Shown here: one piece after another, positions 17,230-26,730 of the stretch | How positions within the stretch are numbered: position 1 is the first letter of the stretch | How the letters are laid out: each line of letters starts with the position of its first letter | Assembly (NCBI GenBank): GCA_035314825.1 | Contig: DATFYX010000011.1 | Location: forward strand, 1 to 64,000 | From: Candidatus Eremiobacteraceae bacterium | Lineage (GTDB): Bacteria > Vulcanimicrobiota > Vulcanimicrobiia > Eremiobacterales > Eremiobacteraceae | Direction of reading: 5' to 3' | Length of the DNA: 64,000 nucleotides | Translations under genes and position numbers: made by a program | The notes under the pieces: model-generated | Database searches by the model: none | Told to the model about the DNA's origin: nothing | What the model saw: only the letters and a program-made list of their open reading frames with translations

Positions 17230-17604
17230 TCAGCGGACGAAGAGGAGCGCAGCGCCGAGGAGCGACGCCATCAATATGATGCCGCTGAGGATCCATACGT
17301 GTCCCTGGCCGGGGCGATAGTTCTGCTGCTCGATGCCGCGATAGGTCAGGCCGAAATGAACCGTGCCCCAGATCAGCACCAATATTCCGATCAGCACCAT
17401 GCCGGTGCCCAATTGCTCGGCGCTGCGCAACGTGTGGCCGGTGGTGGTCGCCATCGAGATCACATTCTTCTCGATCAGATAGAGCGAGAAGCGGTTGACC
17501 GAGATCCCCAGGGAGATCAGCGACAGCGCCGTGCGCACGAACGCCAGATAGGTGCGCTCGTTGGCGAGATAGTCGCGCACGTGCGCGTTTTGGTCTATGC
17601 TCAT
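17230..17604 (-). CDS. DUF202 family (YidH-like) membrane protein
   Basis: A 124-aa protein with the DUF202 N-terminal signature YLANERTYLAFVRTALSLISLG followed by two more hydrophobic segments (TGMVLIGILVLIWGTVHFGL and VWILSGIILMASLLGAALLF). Function of the family is unknown. The gene starts 41 bases after the aldo/keto reductase and closes a five-gene minus-strand run that begins with the OsmC protein at 21424. Confidence 0.88.
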   Translation of the reverse strand: MSIDQNAHVRDYLANERTYLAFVRTALSLISLGISVNRFSLYLIEKNVISMATTTGHTLRSAEQLGTGMVLIGILVLIWGTVHFGLTYRGIEQQNYRPGQGHVWILSGIILMASLLGAALLFVR

Positions 17605-17645
17605 GACCCGCGCAATTCTGCGCGCCGCAATGCGAACCTTCGGCC

Positions 17646-18632
17646 TCAGGCGTCGACAGTGCTCATGTCCGCATAGCGCTGGCCGGCGAATGCGCCAGGA
17701 CGCGCGACCTCGTCGATGCGTTCAATATCTTCTTTCGATAGCACGACGTCGACCGCGGCGCAGTTCTCGTCGAGGCGGGTGCGACGCCGCGTGCCCGGGA
17801 TGGGCACGATGTCCTGCCCTTGGTGCAAGAGCCACGCCAGTGCGAGTTGCGCCGGCGTGATGCCCTTCGCCGTCGCGATCTTCTTGAGCACGTCGACAAG
17901 CTCGAGATTGTGCTTGAAGTTGCCGGCTTGGAACCTCGGGAAGCGCTCGGTCTTGCGGCCGTCGCCGTCGGCGAGCTTGGTGGGGTCGGTGATCGCGCCG
18001 GTGAGCAGGCCGCGCCCGAGAGGACTATAGGCGACGAATCCGATGCCGAGCTCGCGGCACGCCGGCAGTATCTCGCTCTCCACGTCGCGCGCGAACAGCG
18101 AGTACTCGGTCTGCAGCGCGGTGATCGGGTGCGTCTTGTACGCGCGGCGCATCGTCGCCGGCGCGGCCTCGCTCAGGCCCAAGTAGCGGACCTTGCCCTC
18201 CTTCACCAGTGAGGCCATGGCGCCCACCGTCTCTTCGATCGGCACCGTCTTGTCGACGCGATGTTGATAGTACAAGTCGATCGTGTCCACTTTGAGACGC
18301 TTGAGAGAATCCTCGCATGATTTTCGAACGTAGCCGGGCTTACCGTTGACGCCGAGGAACGAGCCGTCTTCCCCTCGTTCGTTGCCGAACTTGGTGGCGA
18401 GGAAGACCTTGTCGCGTTTGCCGGCGATCGCTTTGCCGACCAGGATCTCGTTCTTGAACGGTCCGTACATGTCGGCCGTGTCGAGGAAGCTGCAGCCGAG
18501 CTCGATGGCATGATGGATGGTCGCGATCGATTCTTCGTCGTCGGTCGGGCCGTAGAACTCCGACATGCCCATGCAGCCGAGACCGATCGCCGACACGACG
18601 GGGCCGTTGAGACCGAGGGTGCGCTCTTTCAT
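17646..18632 (-). CDS. Aldo/keto reductase
   Basis: A 328-aa TIM-barrel oxidoreductase with the full AKR catalytic set: Asp and Tyr in [10 protein letters not shown], Lys in VFLATKFG and His in DLYYQHRVD. The NADPH-binding end [16 protein letters not shown] is also present. Similarity is to the AKR13/IolS-like group ([19 protein letters not shown]). It would reduce aldehydes or ketones in the cytosol; the substrate is unknown. ATG 18632 begins MKERTLG, the expected N-terminus. It is 25 bases downstream of the cyclase-ATPase gene and probably shares its transcript. Confidence 0.92.
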   Translation of the reverse strand: MKERTLGLNGPVVSAIGLGCMGMSEFYGPTDDEESIATIHHAIELGCSFLDTADMYGPFKNEILVGKAIAGKRDKVFLATKFGNERGEDGSFLGVNGKPGYVRKSCEDSLKRLKVDTIDLYYQHRVDKTVPIEETVGAMASLVKEGKVRYLGLSEAAPATMRRAYKTHPITALQTEYSLFARDVESEILPACRELGIGFVAYSPLGRGLLTGAITDPTKLADGDGRKTERFPRFQAGNFKHNLELVDVLKKIATAKGITPAQLALAWLLHQGQDIVPIPGTRRRTRLDENCAAVDVVLSKEDIERIDEVARPGAFAGQRYADMSTVDA

Positions 18633-18657
18633 CTGCGTATCTCCGTGAAGAAGGGGC

Positions 18658-20616
18658 CTACGAGTAAAGGAACCGAGAGGTGAGAACGGCCATGGCCTGA
18701 CGCAACCGAGCCTCGACCGCCGGGTTCTCCCCGGTGCCGACCTGGCGCAGCGCCGCCCCGATCCACCGCCGCCCCTCGGCCTCGAGTCCGCCGTGCCACC
18801 AGAACATCTCCAGCGCGCCGGCCAGCGCGCCGCCGAGCGCCGCGTCGCGACCCTTATCGAGCGACCACTCCAAGACTGCGCGGAAGTTCTCGAGCTCGGG
18901 ATCGAGGTGCGCAAGCCACTCGTTCAACGGGATCGTGTCGAGCTTCGTCTCGGCCTCTCGTGCGACGCCGAGGAAAAATTCGGCATAGCGGCGCGCAAGG
19001 CTCTCGCGCTCGCCGCTCGCCGTCTGCTTCTCCAACCCGTATTCGCGCATCGATTCCAGCAGCCGGTAGCGCTCCAGATCGCCGCCCGTATCCGCGACCA
19101 CGAGTGATTTGTCCACCAGCGACGACACTAGATCGAGCATGTTCGCGTCGTCGATGCCGTCACCCGCACACACGGCGGCGGCGGCATCGAGCGTGAAAGT
19201 GCCGGCGAACGTGGCCAGCCGGCCGAACAGCGTCCGCTCTTGCGGTGAAAGCAGATCGTAGCTCCAGTCGATGAGCGCGCTCAGCGTCTTTTGACGAGGC
19301 AAGGCTGTGCGGCTGCCGCCGGTCAGGACCCGGAAGCGCTCGTTCAAGCGTTGCGCGAGGTTGGGAACGCTCAGCACTTTCACGCGCGCCGCGGCGAGCT
19401 CGATGGCGAGCGGAATGCCATCGAGGCGCCGGCAGATCTCGGCGACGGCAGTCGCGTTGTCGTCGGTGAGCTCGAAGCGCGTGTCGGCGAACGAGGCTCT
19501 GTCGATGAACAGCGCGATCGCGCCGTATCGCAGCGCTTCTTCGGTCCGTAGCCGGGTGACCGGTTCGGGCACTGCAAGCGAAGGCAGCCGATATAACGCC
19601 TCGCCGACGATACCGAGCGCCTGGCGCGACGTGGCCAAGATACGTACGTCGGGGCACGACCGGCAGATCGCATCGGCCAATGCGGCAACCGCCTCCAAGA
19701 GGTGCTCGCACGTGTCGATGATCAGCAACAGCTGCTTGCGTTTGAGCCATTGCGGAATCGGCCCGTCGACACCATACCCCTCCGGCTTGCTCGCGCTCAA
19801 CACTTTGGCGATCACGCTTGAGACCAGGGCCGGATCGCTGATGGGCGCGAGCTCTGCAAGCCACACCCCGTCGGCGTAGCGGTCGAGGAGCTGTGCGCCT
19901 GCTTGCACCGCGAGCCGCGTCTTGCCGACGCCACCCGCGCCGGACAGGGTCAGCAACGCGTGTCTGTCGAGCAGGGACTTGACCTCTTTGAGGTCGTGCT
20001 CGCGGCCCCGGAAACTCGTCGGCTGGATCGGCAAGTTGTTCGGCAACGCATCGAGCGACTTGAGCGGCGGGAACTCGTTCAAGAGGTCGGCGGCGCTCAG
20101 TTGCCAGACTTGTTCGGTGTGCGTGAGGTCCCGGAAGCGGTGAGAGCCGAGGTTCGTCAGCGTCGCGGTGTCCGGAAGGTCGTGGTGGATGAGCTCGCGC
20201 GTCGCAGCAGACACGAGCGTCTGCCCGCCGTGGCCGACGGACATGAGTCTCGCGACGCGATTGACCATTGGACCGAAGTAGTCTCCGTCGCGCTCGTCGG
20301 CGTGGCCGGTGTGGATGCCGATGCGGACGCGCAGCCCATCAACGGCCGAGAAGTCCGCATCCGCGAGAGCGCGCTGCGCCTCGAGTGCGGCTTTCACTGC
20401 GTCGAGCGGGGTGTGAAAGGCGGCGCAGAACGCGTCGCCGACGGTCTTGAAGACGTAGCCCCGATGCTTCTCGATCGTCGCACGCATCAGCGCATCGTGA
20501 TGCGCAACGGCGGCCTTCATCGTCTCGCGATGCGTTTCCCAGCGCTGGCTGCTGCCTTCAACGTCGGTAAATACAAACGTGACCGTGCCTGAGGGCAAAG
20601 GCCCGGAGCTGTTCAT
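18658..20616 (-). CDS. Class III cyclase with ATPase domain, lacking the C-terminal TPR region
   Basis: A 652-aa protein with a class III cyclase domain (FTDVEGS with Asp18, VGDAF with Asp61) and an NB-ARC/AAA-like ATPase (Walker A GAGGVGKT near 226-233, Walker [10 protein letters not shown] near 298-306). It is nearly colinear with the gene at 1-2387 but stops right after [24 protein letters not shown]. The paralog continues there into TPR repeats. The Walker B follower is Thr where the paralog has Asn. The last dozen residues ([11 protein letters not shown]) do not resemble the paralog, suggesting a truncation. It sits 6 bases after DUF4242 and 25 before the aldo/keto reductase. Confidence 0.9.
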   Translation of the reverse strand: MNSSGPLPSGTVTFVFTDVEGSSQRWETHRETMKAAVAHHDALMRATIEKHRGYVFKTVGDAFCAAFHTPLDAVKAALEAQRALADADFSAVDGLRVRIGIHTGHADERDGDYFGPMVNRVARLMSVGHGGQTLVSAATRELIHHDLPDTATLTNLGSHRFRDLTHTEQVWQLSAADLLNEFPPLKSLDALPNNLPIQPTSFRGREHDLKEVKSLLDRHALLTLSGAGGVGKTRLAVQAGAQLLDRYADGVWLAELAPISDPALVSSVIAKVLSASKPEGYGVDGPIPQWLKRKQLLLIIDTCEHLLEAVAALADAICRSCPDVRILATSRQALGIVGEALYRLPSLAVPEPVTRLRTEEALRYGAIALFIDRASFADTRFELTDDNATAVAEICRRLDGIPLAIELAAARVKVLSVPNLAQRLNERFRVLTGGSRTALPRQKTLSALIDWSYDLLSPQERTLFGRLATFAGTFTLDAAAAVCAGDGIDDANMLDLVSSLVDKSLVVADTGGDLERYRLLESMREYGLEKQTASGERESLARRYAEFFLGVAREAETKLDTIPLNEWLAHLDPELENFRAVLEWSLDKGRDAALGGALAGALEMFWWHGGLEAEGRRWIGAALRQVGTGENPAVEARLRQAMAVLTSRFLYS

Positions 20617-20622
20617 CTATTC

Positions 20623-20895
20623 CTAGTGGTAGAAATATGGATCGAGGACGCTGACTTGTGAGATCGAGTCGACAGGCAGGCCGTTGCGTTCGGCCGCCAG
20701 CCTGATGGCCTTCTCGTCCGGACCGTCGTAGATGCAATACGTCTTCTTGTGATCCTTCGACACGTACGAGTGCACCCAGGTGACGCCGACGACCTCGTTG
20801 TTCTGGACGACGGAGCGGCAGGCTTTGGCGCCGTCATCGGTCGTCGGAATGGTCAGACCATCTTTGAACGTTCGTTCGACTACGTAGCGTGGCAT
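20623..20895 (-). CDS. DUF4242 family small protein
   Basis: A 90-aa protein (PRYVVERTF, VTWVHSYVSKDHKKTYCIYDGPDEKAIRLAAERNGLPVD) matching DUF4242, a ferredoxin-like fold whose characterised member SCO4226 from Streptomyces binds nickel. The conserved Cys in KTYCIYD and the His of WVHSYVS are present. It lies 10 bases after the OsmC gene and 6 before the cyclase-ATPase gene, so it is likely co-expressed with both. A regulatory or metal-sensing role is inference only. Confidence 0.85.
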   Translation of the reverse strand: MPRYVVERTFKDGLTIPTTDDGAKACRSVVQNNEVVGVTWVHSYVSKDHKKTYCIYDGPDEKAIRLAAERNGLPVDSISQVSVLDPYFYH

Positions 20896-20905
20896 CGATC
20901 TGTGT

Positions 20906-21424
20906 TCATCCTTTCCTGCGGTTGAATTCGGTCTGCGGCTTGACGCCGCCGGCGAGCGTCTGATACACGACGCAGTAACGTTCGGTGAGCTTCTGCAAGG
21001 TCGCGAGTTGTTCCGCGCTCAGATCCCCTTCGAGCGCAAAGCGCATCACTATCTTCTGGAAGCCGACGGGCGCATCTCTATCGACGCCCAGCGTGCCGCG
21101 AAAGTCGAGATCTCCCTCGGCGACGATCTCGCCGCCGCTCAACGGTATCCCGGTCGACGTCGCGACGGCCCGCAACGTGACCCCCGCGCACGCGACAAGC
21201 GCCTGGAGCAGCATGTCGCCCGAGCACGCAAGCGAGCCGTCGCCTCCGGTCGCCGGATGGAGCCCGGCCTTGACCAGCGCGCGGCCGGTCTCCACCGAGC
21301 AGCTGAGGCCTTCGGGATCGTCGACCCGGCCCTGCGCGCGCAGTTTGATGAGGGCCGCCCCCGGCTCCGCGCGATATCTGTCCTTGATCGGCCCTTGGAT
21401 GTCGCGCAGTGTTGTTGCGTCCAT
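20906..21424 (-). CDS. OsmC family peroxiredoxin-like protein
   Basis: A 172-aa protein with the OsmC/Ohr fold order: an N-terminal beta half, then the helix LACSGDMLLQALVACAGVTLRAVA carrying the two candidate redox cysteines, then EGDLDFRGTLGVDRDAPVGFQKIVMRFALEGDL. A third Cys in ERYCVVYQTLAGG completes the usual pattern. Such proteins reduce organic hydroperoxides, although this subgroup is poorly studied. ATG 21424 is used. It is the first gene of the five-gene run and divergent from the lipoprotein at 21585. Confidence 0.82.
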   Translation of the reverse strand: MDATTLRDIQGPIKDRYRAEPGAALIKLRAQGRVDDPEGLSCSVETGRALVKAGLHPATGGDGSLACSGDMLLQALVACAGVTLRAVATSTGIPLSGGEIVAEGDLDFRGTLGVDRDAPVGFQKIVMRFALEGDLSAEQLATLQKLTERYCVVYQTLAGGVKPQTEFNRRKG

Positions 21425-21584
21425 CGATGCTCCGTCCTCGGTTTTGCGGTATGGATCTGGCTCGCGGTTTTCACCTTGTGGACGGAGTTCACCCTCACGG
21501 AGCGCTGCGGGCTGTGCGCAATCGTCACACTCTGGGGCGGGGGCGAGGAACGCCTCGGCGGTCCAAGAAGAAAAGCAGCAACGC

Positions 21585-22391
21585 ATGAAGATGACCTTGG
21601 GGGCGATCTGCATGTTCGCATGCCTGCTATGCACAGGCTGCGGCGTGCGACCTACGGCCGTGGCCGCCACCGCCGCCCCGCCCATCGCTGGCACGCTGTA
21701 CATCATGCACCCTTCGGACCACCCGGATGGCCGCCTGAATATCGAGGTGCGCCACGACGGTCTTGTCGTGCAGCGCCCGACACTGGCCGGCGAACTCGTC
21801 GCGCGAGATCGGCCCAGCGTGCACGTCTCGAGACAGGCCATGTTCTCCGGCGTACGACGCTGCGAACCGTTAGCGATCTCGCCGCATGGCGTCTACGTCG
21901 CGTGCCTGAAGGCCGACGGCAACGGCACGGTCGCGGTGTTCAAGTTGGATCAGCCCGCGGCCACGCTGCGCGACACGAGAGTCCATATCAGCGTCGACAC
22001 GCACGAGATGGCCGGGTTCGTATCGGACAGCCGCCTGGCCCTCGCCGGCGACGATCAGACGTGCCCGATGTACTATCGCACGGATGCGCACGTCTATTCG
22101 GCCGAGCCGCGGGCCCGGCTGTTCATCGTCGATTCGTCAAGCGCGAAGACGATCAGGCCCGGCGTCTGCCTGCATGGCCTGGTCGCGGGCGACGGCATGA
22201 TCGCGTACATCGGCCACGACTCAAGCGAAGAGCCGCAGTATTCGCTTGACGGCACGCATTGGTCTCCGGGCCTCGCGGTCGCGGTGGACGGTGGCGGCGA
22301 CGTACTGGCGATCGGTGCGAACAACGACCTCGCGGACAGCCGGAATCGCGTCATCGCGCACGACGTCGTCGACGCCGTCTGGACGCGTTAG
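21585..22391 (+). CDS. Lipoprotein of unknown function with beta-propeller-like repeats
   Basis: A 268-aa protein with a lipoprotein signal (FACLLCTGCG, lipidated Cys near residue 19). No family is recognised. The mature part has repeated beta-rich units (EPLAISPHGVYVACLKADG, MAGFVSDSRLALAGDD, SLDGTHWSPGLAVAVDGGGDVLAIG) that look like a WD40/TolB-type propeller. ATG 21585 follows the purine-rich AAGAAGAAAAG. Upstream in-frame codons are antisense to the OsmC gene and are ignored. Confidence 0.65.
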   Translation: MKMTLGAICMFACLLCTGCGVRPTAVAATAAPPIAGTLYIMHPSDHPDGRLNIEVRHDGLVVQRPTLAGELVARDRPSVHVSRQAMFSGVRRCEPLAISPHGVYVACLKADGNGTVAVFKLDQPAATLRDTRVHISVDTHEMAGFVSDSRLALAGDDQTCPMYYRTDAHVYSAEPRARLFIVDSSSAKTIRPGVCLHGLVAGDGMIAYIGHDSSEEPQYSLDGTHWSPGLAVAVDGGGDVLAIGANNDLADSRNRVIAHDVVDAVWTR

Positions 22392-22427
22392 GAAGATTTC
22401 CGCAGGCCCTGGCTTAACCTAGCGGGC

Positions 22428-22787
22428 GTGGAAGACACCATCGCACGGGCGACGCTTTTCATCGCCAATCTCACCGATGCGTGCGCGACAGTCATCATCG
22501 GGCTGGCGACGATTGAAGCGCTGATCCGTTCGGCGGTCGCCTTCGTCCACTTCCGCCAGGTGCACCAAGGCATCACTGCGATCCGCTGGCGCTTCGGCCG
22601 ATGGCTCTCCCTCGCGCTCGACTTCCTCATCGCAAGCGACATCCTGCGCACGGGCGTGTCGCCCTCGTGGACCGAGATCGGCCAGTTGGCCGCGATCGTC
22701 GCGATCCGCATCCTCATCACGTTCACGCTCGGCAAAGAGACCGAGGATATCACGCCGCAGATAACGGCCGCACCGTCTCAATCGTGA
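22428..22787 (+). CDS. DUF1622 family membrane protein
   Basis: A 119-aa protein with three predicted membrane helices and the DUF1622 core IRWRFGRWLSLALDFLIASDILRT followed by IGQLAAIVAIRILITFTLGKE. The family is found in many bacteria with no assigned function. GTG 22428 is the only fitting start. The stop TGA overlaps a GTG of the next gene, so translational coupling is possible. Confidence 0.85.
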   Translation: MEDTIARATLFIANLTDACATVIIGLATIEALIRSAVAFVHFRQVHQGITAIRWRFGRWLSLALDFLIASDILRTGVSPSWTEIGQLAAIVAIRILITFTLGKETEDITPQITAAPSQS

Positions 22788-22801
22788 CCGGTTCGCCGGG
22801 G

Positions 22802-23446
22802 ATGACCGCGCGCTTCGAGTCGCGCTGGCCAGCCGCGCTCGCCGTGATTTTCGTGTTGGTGCTGCTCGCGCTGCTGCCGGCGCGTTTGGCCGTGATGCCG
22901 AGGTGGATGCCATACGCCTTAGGCGCGGTCATGCTCGTGCCGTTGGCCGGCGTGGAATTCTCCGGCCATGCATCCCGATGGCTGCGCATCGAGCGGATCG
23001 CGCTGCTCGCCGCCGCGCTCTTCGGCATCGTCACAAACGTGATCACCGTGACGCGACTCGTGTACACGATGCTTTTCGAACCGAACGCCATCGCCCCGAT
23101 CACGCTGCTGACGTCGTCAGTCGCCGCGTGGGTGGCGAACGTCGTTCTGTTCGCGCTGGTATACTGGCTGACAGATCGGGGCGGACCGGATGCGCGCGAG
23201 CACGGACAAGGGGGCGAGAGCGACTATCTATTCACCCAGGTCGCCAATCCCCGGAGCGCAACGCCTGATTGGTCCCCGACGTTCGTCGACTATTTCTCGC
23301 TGGCGTTCAATACGTCAACTGCGTTCAGTCCGACCGACACGCTGCCCCTCACGCCGCGGGGCAAGATCCTTATGATGCTGCAAAGCTCGATCTCGCTGGT
23401 GACGATCGTGGTCGTCGCTGCGCGCGCCATCAATATCCTGAAGTAG
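22802..23446 (+). CDS. DUF1345-like/ion-channel-like membrane protein
   Basis: A 214-aa protein with about five hydrophobic segments (LAVIFVLVLLALLPARLAV, YALGAVMLVPLAGV, IALLAAALFGIVTNVITVTRL, VAAWVANVVLFALVYWLTD and ISLVTIVVVAARAINIL). The motif TFVDYFSLAFNTSTAFSPTDTLPLT near the C-terminus resembles the pore/selectivity region of two-helix ion channels and the end of DUF1345 proteins. Start is ATG 22802, or GTG 22784 overlapping the upstream stop. Probably co-transcribed with the DUF1622 gene. Ion transport is inferred only. Confidence 0.7.
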   Translation: MTARFESRWPAALAVIFVLVLLALLPARLAVMPRWMPYALGAVMLVPLAGVEFSGHASRWLRIERIALLAAALFGIVTNVITVTRLVYTMLFEPNAIAPITLLTSSVAAWVANVVLFALVYWLTDRGGPDAREHGQGGESDYLFTQVANPRSATPDWSPTFVDYFSLAFNTSTAFSPTDTLPLTPRGKILMMLQSSISLVTIVVVAARAINILK

Positions 23447-23454
23447 TCGGGCGA

Positions 23455-24048
23455 CTACGTCTGCTTCGCATTGGCCGGATCGTGCGCCGCGAGCACATCT
23501 TTGGCGAAATCGCGCCGCTTCCAATCCGGAATGGGTGTTGCGGTGTCGGCGTGCGGCACGAAGCGGGAGCGTTCGACCAGCTTCATGGTGTGGATGTAGC
23601 GCCCGCAGTTCGGGAACAGCTCGCGCACCGCGACGCGCACGATGAACTGCGCTTCCGGATAGGCGGCGAGCAGCGGGTCGTCGAGCTCGATGCGCGCCTC
23701 GCCGTTGAGGCGCAGGCGTGTCGGCTCTTGCCAGTCGATGAACAGCATGCCGACGTTGGGGTTGCGGCGCAGGTTGCCCATCGAGAGATACATGCCGTTG
23801 CCGTCGTAGTTCGGGAATGCGATGGTACGCTCGTCGACGACGCGCACGAAGCCGGGATCTCCGCCCTTGTACGAGCAGTTCGGCAGCCCCGCATCGTCGA
23901 CCGTCGCGAGAAAGAACATGTCGCGCGCTTCGATGAAGCGCTTGTCCTCCTCGTCGATCGCGTCAAGCACGAGGCGCTCCTCGAGGCGGTCGGCGAGCCT
24001 GCGCGTGTCGAAGCGGTCCTGAAAGAAGCGGTTGCCGTCGTGATACAT
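23455..24048 (-). CDS. Pyridoxamine 5'-phosphate oxidase-like FMN-binding protein
   Basis: A 197-aa split-barrel protein: RFIEARDMFFLATVDDAGLPNCSYKGGDPGFVRVVDERTIAFPNYDGNGMYLSMGNLRRNPNVGMLFID is the classic PNPOx-like FMN-binding core. The C-terminus (ELFPNCGRYIHTMKLVERSRFVP) matches the uncharacterised PNPOx-like group annotated as pyridoxamine 5'-phosphate oxidase family, not true PdxH. It likely binds FMN, F420 or heme. ATG 24048 is used. Convergent with the DUF1345-like gene (8 bases apart) and divergent from the S9 peptidase. Confidence 0.85.
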   Translation of the reverse strand: MYHDGNRFFQDRFDTRRLADRLEERLVLDAIDEEDKRFIEARDMFFLATVDDAGLPNCSYKGGDPGFVRVVDERTIAFPNYDGNGMYLSMGNLRRNPNVGMLFIDWQEPTRLRLNGEARIELDDPLLAAYPEAQFIVRVAVRELFPNCGRYIHTMKLVERSRFVPHADTATPIPDWKRRDFAKDVLAAHDPANAKQT

Positions 24049-24102
24049 GTGTGCGCGGATTCGTGCAGGAAGGCCCTGCGACCTTACCAATAGCCTTTTG
24101 AC

Positions 24103-26043
24103 ATGACAGCACCGGGCCGCCTCACGCCGGGGCATCTGCTCACGTTGCCCGTGGTCAGCGGTTGCGCGCTCGACCCGAGCGGCCAGCGCGTGGCCTACGT
24201 GCGGACCGTGGCGGACGAGGCCGCGAACGCCTACCGCGGCAGCGTGCGTTTCGTCGATCTCAAATCCTCGGCGGTGACCGTGCTGACGCGCGGCGTCGCG
24301 CGCGACGCATCGCCCGCGTGGTCGGCCGATGGCTCGAAGCTCTTCTTCCTGAGCGATCGCAGCGGCGCGATGCAGCTGTGGTGCATCGAGCTGGCCGGCG
24401 GCGAGGCATATCCGCTGCCGGCGATCGACGGCTCGATCGGTGAATTCTCCGTGTCGCCCGATGGCCGCTTCATCGCGGCCGTCGCCGTCTCCGGGCAAGG
24501 CAAGCGCGACGTCGAATCGCGCGGTTGGCGGCGCATCACGCGCCAACGCTACCGCGCCGACGGCATCGGCTACCACGATTCGTATCCGCAGATCTGGCTG
24601 ATGGATCTTGCCGGCGGCGGTGCGCCGCGGCCGCTGACCGATGCGACCGGTTTCGTGGCGGCGCCCGCGTGGTCGCCCGACGGAACGCGGATCGCGTTCA
24701 CCGGGGAGCATGGCGCCGACGCGGACGGCGTCCTGATGCGCGAGTTGTGGTTCGCATCCGTGAAGGATCAGGGCGCGCCGCGCAAACTGCTCTCGCTGCG
24801 GGGCGACGTGCAGCTGCCCGTCTGGTCGTCAGACGGCGAGCGCATCGTGTGCATCGGCAGCGACGATCCGCGCGGCTGGGTCGGTCTGTTGAACCAGCGA
24901 CTCTTCGCGGCCGATCCCGGCGTCGGCGAAGCGGTGTGCCTCACGCCGTCTGAGGATTGGACCTGCGGCGACTGGACGACCACCGACACCGGGACCGCCG
25001 GCGCGCCGTTCGCGCCACGTTTCTTGCCCGATGGCAGCATCGCGGTGCTCGGCACGCAGGGCGGCGCCACGCGGGTGTTCGTCGTCGAACGAAATCTGCG
25101 CGTGCGCACCGCGACTCCGTCCACGATGTCGGTCTCGATGTTCGCGCCATACGCCGGCGGTTTCGTGTGCTGCGCTTCGACGCCATCGACGCCACCTGAA
25201 CTATACGACATCTCGGCCAGCGGTGCGCTGCGCCGGCTCACCTTCGAGACCAAAGCGTGGTGCGATGACGCCGGTGTGCGCGAAGCCGTGCGTCTGGCGG
25301 TGGACACGCCGTCGGGCACGATCGACGCATGGCATCTGCCGTCCGATGTGCCCGCGCCGCGGCCGTGCATCCTGCAGATCCACGGCGGCCCGCACTTCGC
25401 CTACGGCGAGGCCTTCTTCTTCGAGTTCCAGTTGCTGGCCGCGCGCGGCTACGACGTGCTGTATTGCAATCCGCGCGGCAGCCAAGGCTACGGCGAACCG
25501 TTCGCCGCCGCGATCCTCGGCAAGTGGGGTGGGCCGGCGTTGGCCGACTGCATCGCCGCGCTCGATGCGCTGGTCATCCAAGGCGGCACCGACGAACGCA
25601 GGCTCGGCGTCGCCGGCGGGTCGTATGGCGGCTACCTCACCGCGTGGACGATCTCGCATTCGAAGCGCTTCGCGGCCGCGGTGGCGATGCGCGCCGCGAT
25701 CAATCTCGAGAGTTTGTGGGGCACGTCCGAGGTCGGGCGCATGCTCAACGTCGAGATGGGCGGCACGCCGGCGCAGATCCCCGACATCTATCGCCGCAAC
25801 TCCCCGCTCACGTTCGCCGGCGACATCACGACGCCGCTGCTGCTCATCCACGGCGAACGGGACTATCGCTGCCCGATCGAGCAGGCGGAGCAGCTCTTCA
25901 GCGCGCTGTATCAGGCCGGCAAGAAGGTCGAACTGATGCGTTTTCCCGAGGCCGACCACGGTTTGTCGCGCGGCGGGCCGCCGCGCCAGCGCGTCGCTGG
26001 TCTGGAAGCGATCCTCGACTGGTTCGACCGCCACCTCGTGTGA
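24103..26043 (+). CDS. S9 family prolyl oligopeptidase/acylaminoacyl-peptidase
   Basis: A 646-aa protein with a seven-bladed N-terminal propeller made of TolB-like repeats (ASPAWSADGSKLFFLSDRSG, EFSVSPDGRFIAAV, APAWSPDGTRIAF) and a C-terminal peptidase domain. The triad is visible: Ser in GVAGGSYGGYLT, Asp in LLIHGERDYRCPIEQ and His in FPEADHGLSR. The IHGGPHFAYGE loop forms the oxyanion region. No signal peptide is evident, so it is probably cytosolic. The stop overlaps the GTG of the methyltransferase-like gene by 4 bases. Confidence 0.93.
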   Translation: MTAPGRLTPGHLLTLPVVSGCALDPSGQRVAYVRTVADEAANAYRGSVRFVDLKSSAVTVLTRGVARDASPAWSADGSKLFFLSDRSGAMQLWCIELAGGEAYPLPAIDGSIGEFSVSPDGRFIAAVAVSGQGKRDVESRGWRRITRQRYRADGIGYHDSYPQIWLMDLAGGGAPRPLTDATGFVAAPAWSPDGTRIAFTGEHGADADGVLMRELWFASVKDQGAPRKLLSLRGDVQLPVWSSDGERIVCIGSDDPRGWVGLLNQRLFAADPGVGEAVCLTPSEDWTCGDWTTTDTGTAGAPFAPRFLPDGSIAVLGTQGGATRVFVVERNLRVRTATPSTMSVSMFAPYAGGFVCCASTPSTPPELYDISASGALRRLTFETKAWCDDAGVREAVRLAVDTPSGTIDAWHLPSDVPAPRPCILQIHGGPHFAYGEAFFFEFQLLAARGYDVLYCNPRGSQGYGEPFAAAILGKWGGPALADCIAALDALVIQGGTDERRLGVAGGSYGGYLTAWTISHSKRFAAAVAMRAAINLESLWGTSEVGRMLNVEMGGTPAQIPDIYRRNSPLTFAGDITTPLLLIHGERDYRCPIEQAEQLFSALYQAGKKVELMRFPEADHGLSRGGPPRQRVAGLEAILDWFDRHLV

Positions 26044-26711
26044 AACGGCGGCAGCCCTTCGGCGCGCTCGTCGTCGTCATGCTCGGGATGGCCGCACTTA
26101 TCTTCATCCCCGCGTGGACGCTTCACTACTGGCAGGCGTGGACATTCTTAGCTGTTTACTTCTTCACGTCGGTTGCCGTCGGCATTTATCTCGTCAGGAA
26201 GGACCCGGCGCTTTTGGAACGCCGGATGAGCGGAGGGCCGGCTGCGGAGAACGAGACCAGCCAAAAGATCATCATGTCGATCGCTTTTGCCGGGTTTGTG
26301 GGCCTGCTCGTCGTGCCGGCGCTCGATCATCGCTTCGGCTGGTCGCACATGTCGGCGGCCGCCGCCATTGCCGGAGATTGTCTTGTCGCGCTCGGTTGGT
26401 TCCTCACGTTTCTCGTGTTCAAAGAGAACTCGTTCTCGTCCGCCATCATCGAGGTAGCGCCGGATCAGAAGGTCGTCACGACGGGTCCATACGCGATCGT
26501 GCGCCATCCCATGTATGCCGCGGGCGTGATCCTGCTCGCAGGCTTCCCGATCGCGCTCGGTTCATGGTGGGGGCTGCTCGTCCTCGCGGCGATTCTGCCC
26601 GTGCTCTTGTGGAGGCTGTTCGACGAAGAAGCGTTCCTGGCCGAGAACTTGCCCGGCTATGTGGAGTATCAAGCCAAAGTAAAGCACCGGCTGATACCGT
26701 TCATCTGGTGA
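26040..26711 (+). CDS. Isoprenylcysteine carboxyl methyltransferase-like membrane protein
   Basis: A 223-aa protein starting at GTG 26040, which overlaps the S9 peptidase stop as GTGA, so translation is probably coupled. About five hydrophobic helices precede the SAM-binding end GPYAIVRHPMYAAGVILLAG and DEEAFLAENLPGYVEYQAKVKHRLIPF. It is a close paralog of 12056-12751 (same order, very similar KDPxLLERRM and DHRFGWS segments). The acceptor is unknown. Confidence 0.85.
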   Translation: MKRRQPFGALVVVMLGMAALIFIPAWTLHYWQAWTFLAVYFFTSVAVGIYLVRKDPALLERRMSGGPAAENETSQKIIMSIAFAGFVGLLVVPALDHRFGWSHMSAAAAIAGDCLVALGWFLTFLVFKENSFSSAIIEVAPDQKVVTTGPYAIVRHPMYAAGVILLAGFPIALGSWWGLLVLAAILPVLLWRLFDEEAFLAENLPGYVEYQAKVKHRLIPFIW

Positions 26712-26730
26712 TGAGCGTCTGATGTAAGAT

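Noticed and set aside
23443-23458. GTAGTCG-GG-CGACTAC palindrome between convergent genes, with GTAG at both ends
   Set aside because: The stem is only 7 bp, unlike families A-C, occurs once, and the stop codons of both genes explain part of it.
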